64,000 bases of DNA, taken from contig JAPJBO010000337.1 in assembly GCA_030068145.1 (NCBI GenBank), forward strand, positions 1-64,000. Reading direction: 5' to 3'. The stretch's first letter is position 1. Each line of letters begins with the position of its first letter. Positions 62,036 through 64,000 of the stretch are shown here, one piece after another. Under the pieces are notes generated by a model. That model saw nothing but the letters and a program-made list of their open reading frames with translations, was not told the DNA's origin and did not search any database. This DNA is from Diplonema papillatum (taxonomy: Eukaryota; Euglenozoa; Diplonemea; Diplonemida; Diplonemidae). The translations under genes were made by a program, and so were the position numbers.

Positions 62036-62659
62036 CATGGGTAGCCTTTGTCGAACGGGTTCTTTCGTCGTATCGTAGAAGACAGAAAGAGATAGAGACG
62101 AGTGCGAGTGCAGGGACCATCTCGCCGGGAAACTTCTGGTCCTCACATCCTCCCGGACTTCGACGGTAGACGTGTTGCGGCCTCACAGATGAGATGTGCA
62201 CAATTGTTCTTTTGCGTATAGGAGAGTGAGTGTGGGTACGGGTCTTTGTAGTCTGCCGCTTATGTTGGAGCGCGCGTTCGTCTCACTTACTTTGGCAAGC
62301 CCGTGGGTCTCAGCTAGAGAGAACATGCCATCATGATAATAACCTCCGTAATGTGATGTTCAAAACCACCGCTGCCGCCACGCATGTTGTCTGCCGAAAA
62401 GAAAACGACGTGAAGAGAACGCGATGCTGCCGACTGAGAGAAGCGCCGATGAGGGCAGTCCCAAAGGAGGAAAAAGAAAAGCGCTTTGGAGAAAAGGAGG
62501 ATTTCTTTTTTGTTTTTCTCCTTTTCTGGTTTTTTTTTTCTGGTGTTGAACTTCTCGAAGGAGTCTGTTTGGGGAGGTTTTTTTTCTTCTTCTGAGACTT
62601 CTGGCCCTTTTTTTTTTTTTTTTTGGACAAAGTTCCTTATCCGGAGCCGAAGTTTTGGA

Positions 62660-63005
62660 ATAAACCTTTGTATGGGCTCACTAGTTTCTAAAAGGGCCTT
62701 TGTATGGACAGCAGAGTTTTGCAAAATACCCTTGTATGGACACAAGGTTTGCAAAATACCCTTGTATGGACAGAAGATTCTGAATAAATACCCTTGTATG
62801 GACACACACATTCTCAAAAGGGACCTTGTATGGACAGACTTTTTTGGTCCCTTATATGGACGGCAGATGTTCAAAAATACCCTTGTATGGAGAACCTACC
62901 CTTATATGGACGCCGTACTTTCGAAAAGTCCCTTGTATGGACACCTGACTTTTGAAAAGACCCTTGTATGGACACCTGACTTTTGAAAAGACCCTTGTAT
63001 GGACG
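62660..63005. repeat. 31-bp array with conserved CCCTTGTATGGAC and variable spacers
   Basis: About eleven units; CCCTTGTATGGACA is well kept at about 31-bp spacing, while the intervening 17-18 bp (GAAAAG, CCTGACTTTT, AAATA types) drift. Three positions read TTATATGG. The last two units are almost identical. Confidence 0.85.
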
Positions 63006-63011
63006 ACGTAT

Positions 63012-63135
63012 TTTCGAATACCCTGGTGCACTATTGTGTCTTGGAAGCCTGCTCCATTGCAAACTTGTGTGGACGACGTACTTCGAATACCCCTGTGCAC
63101 TATTGTGTTCGGAAGCCTGCTCTCCATTGCAAAAG
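63012..63135. repeat. 65-bp direct repeat pair
   Basis: TTCGAATACCCTGGTGCACT and GAAGCCTGCTCCATTGCAAA recur as TTCGAATACCCCTGTGCACT and GAAGCCTGCTCTCCATTGCA at about 65-bp distance, directly after the 31-bp array. Confidence 0.8.
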
Positions 63136-64000
63136 TTTTGTGTGTGCGCCCCCCTCCCCTTTCCCTTTGCAAATCCAAAATATTTGCAGTGTTAGGGGTA
63201 TGGTAAAGTCATAGCAAAGATGACCGAGGCGACAGTTTCTCCACCTCCCATTCACCTCTGCGGATGAAAAGAGTGATGTTCTTAGCCTTGCGTTTCGCGA
63301 GGATTTGCATGATGGCGTTGAAGCCCTCCAGGGTGAGCCAGATGTATTGTTAGCTGCATTGCGTAAACTCTTGAAGAGGAACGAAAAGGTTGGCAAAACC
63401 GGGTCTTTGGCGTCTGAGACGAACGAGACGGACTCCGGGAATGCATCAGACAACGAAGACGAAGATGAAGACGAAGACGAAGCTGTTGGGACTGCCCCTG
63501 TCACCGGACACACTTTTTTACATAAGCGCCAGCTTGAAAGGAAATGCTCGACGATGCTGCCCGACAAAGAACAGAAGGGATCCCAAGTGCTGTAACTACC
63601 GAACCACGTGTTGAACGGACGTGAGGTCATGCGGATCTACCCCTACACGACAAATCACACAAACACAACAGGTCAAAAAATCCTGAGTGAGAAAACAACA
63701 CACGGTCAGTTTTTCAAGAACTTTTTTTCCGGCAGCCGCTTTTTTCCAGCGTTATTTTTCCTTAGCGCGAACACTGATGCCCCCCACTGCGGCCGTTGCC
63801 TGTTGTCATTGCTACACGGTGGACACATCTTTCGGGAAAACGGCATCTGTCTTACGTTCCTGACGCTCCCTGGCAAAACCAAGCAGAACACGGGGGAAAC
63901 TCGGGAGGGAGTTGCTGGTGCTCCTGTGGCCTTCGTGTGCTTCGTACTTGACTAACAAGTCCGTCACGTCATGTGTTCGCCCATCTTCGGTAATGATCCT

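Larger units (their letters stand above)
61384..64000. other. right-edge non-coding stretch with short tandem arrays
   Basis: Contains the GTGCCTGGGA array (61785-62035), a stretch like 57283-57335 at 62095-62150, poly-T runs near 62580-62620, the 31-bp array (62660-63005), a 65-bp direct pair (63012-63135), a GAAGAC-type microsatellite (63449-63482) and a reverse family B copy (63531-63712). No gene is supported upstream of the IFT38 start. Confidence 0.5.

Noticed and set aside
62660-63005. CRISPR array
   Set aside because: The conserved word is too short, spacers are related to one another, and there is no cas gene in a clearly eukaryotic context.
63262-63350. Possible minus-strand exon reading LEGFNAIMQILAKRKAKNIT
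   Set aside because: A GTGAAT donor-like site is present, but an in-frame TAA lies between the nearest AG and the frame, and no family match is known.

Overview
This window looks like nuclear DNA of a flagellated protist. It is GC-rich in coding exons, has GT-AG cis-introns of about 0.35 to 4.5 kb that are packed with dispersed repeats, and carries long (CA)n and (TCG/TCA)n microsatellites. Two things point weakly to Euglenozoa, possibly a diplonemid. First, every protein gene I can support lies on the minus strand, as in the directional gene clusters of trypanosomatids. Second, there is a retroelement with the part order gag-like, tyrosine recombinase, reverse transcriptase, which is the order of kinetoplastid VIPER/TATE elements. 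Several start codons sit just after an AG with an upstream branch-like or pyrimidine stretch, which would suit spliced-leader trans-splicing, but no spliced-leader RNA gene was found, so the assignment is inference.

Layout, left to right. 1-7.8 kb: two exons of a WD40 gene (CFAP43/CFAP44 type, continuing past the left edge) separated by a 4.5-kb intron that holds a broken VIPER-like element. 8.7-11.1 kb: a two-TM protein gene plus two tandem partial copies of its 5' half. 12.5-16.0 kb: a three-exon SSF1/PPAN (Brix) ribosome-biogenesis gene. 17.2-21.9 kb: two tandem aldo-keto reductase genes. 22-28 kb: repeat-rich spacer with a 95-bp array, a short TIR element and a 1.4-kb foldback element. 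28.6-30.0 kb: an amino-acid permease. 32.6-32.9 kb: a 50-bp array. 33.6-34.5 kb: an EF-hand/TMEM65 mitochondrial protein. 37.2-42.6 kb: a 1574-residue disordered repeat protein whose 3' end is amplified eight-fold. 42.6-46.8 kb: spacer. 46.9-47.8 kb: a PDZ plus VPS37/Mod(r) protein. 48-58 kb: repeats, a decayed LINE and a second gag-like fossil. 58.8-61.4 kb: a four-exon CLUAP1/IFT38 gene. 61.4-64 kb: short tandem arrays.

The genes do not form one pathway. Two are axonemal or ciliary (WD40 CFAP-type, IFT38), one is nucleolar (SSF1), one is a membrane transporter, one is mitochondrial inner membrane (TMEM65), one is endosomal (VPS37-like) and two are oxidoreductases. A recurring theme is local tandem amplification of gene edges: a 5' half, a 5' splice site, a C-terminus, an internal exon and a whole gene.
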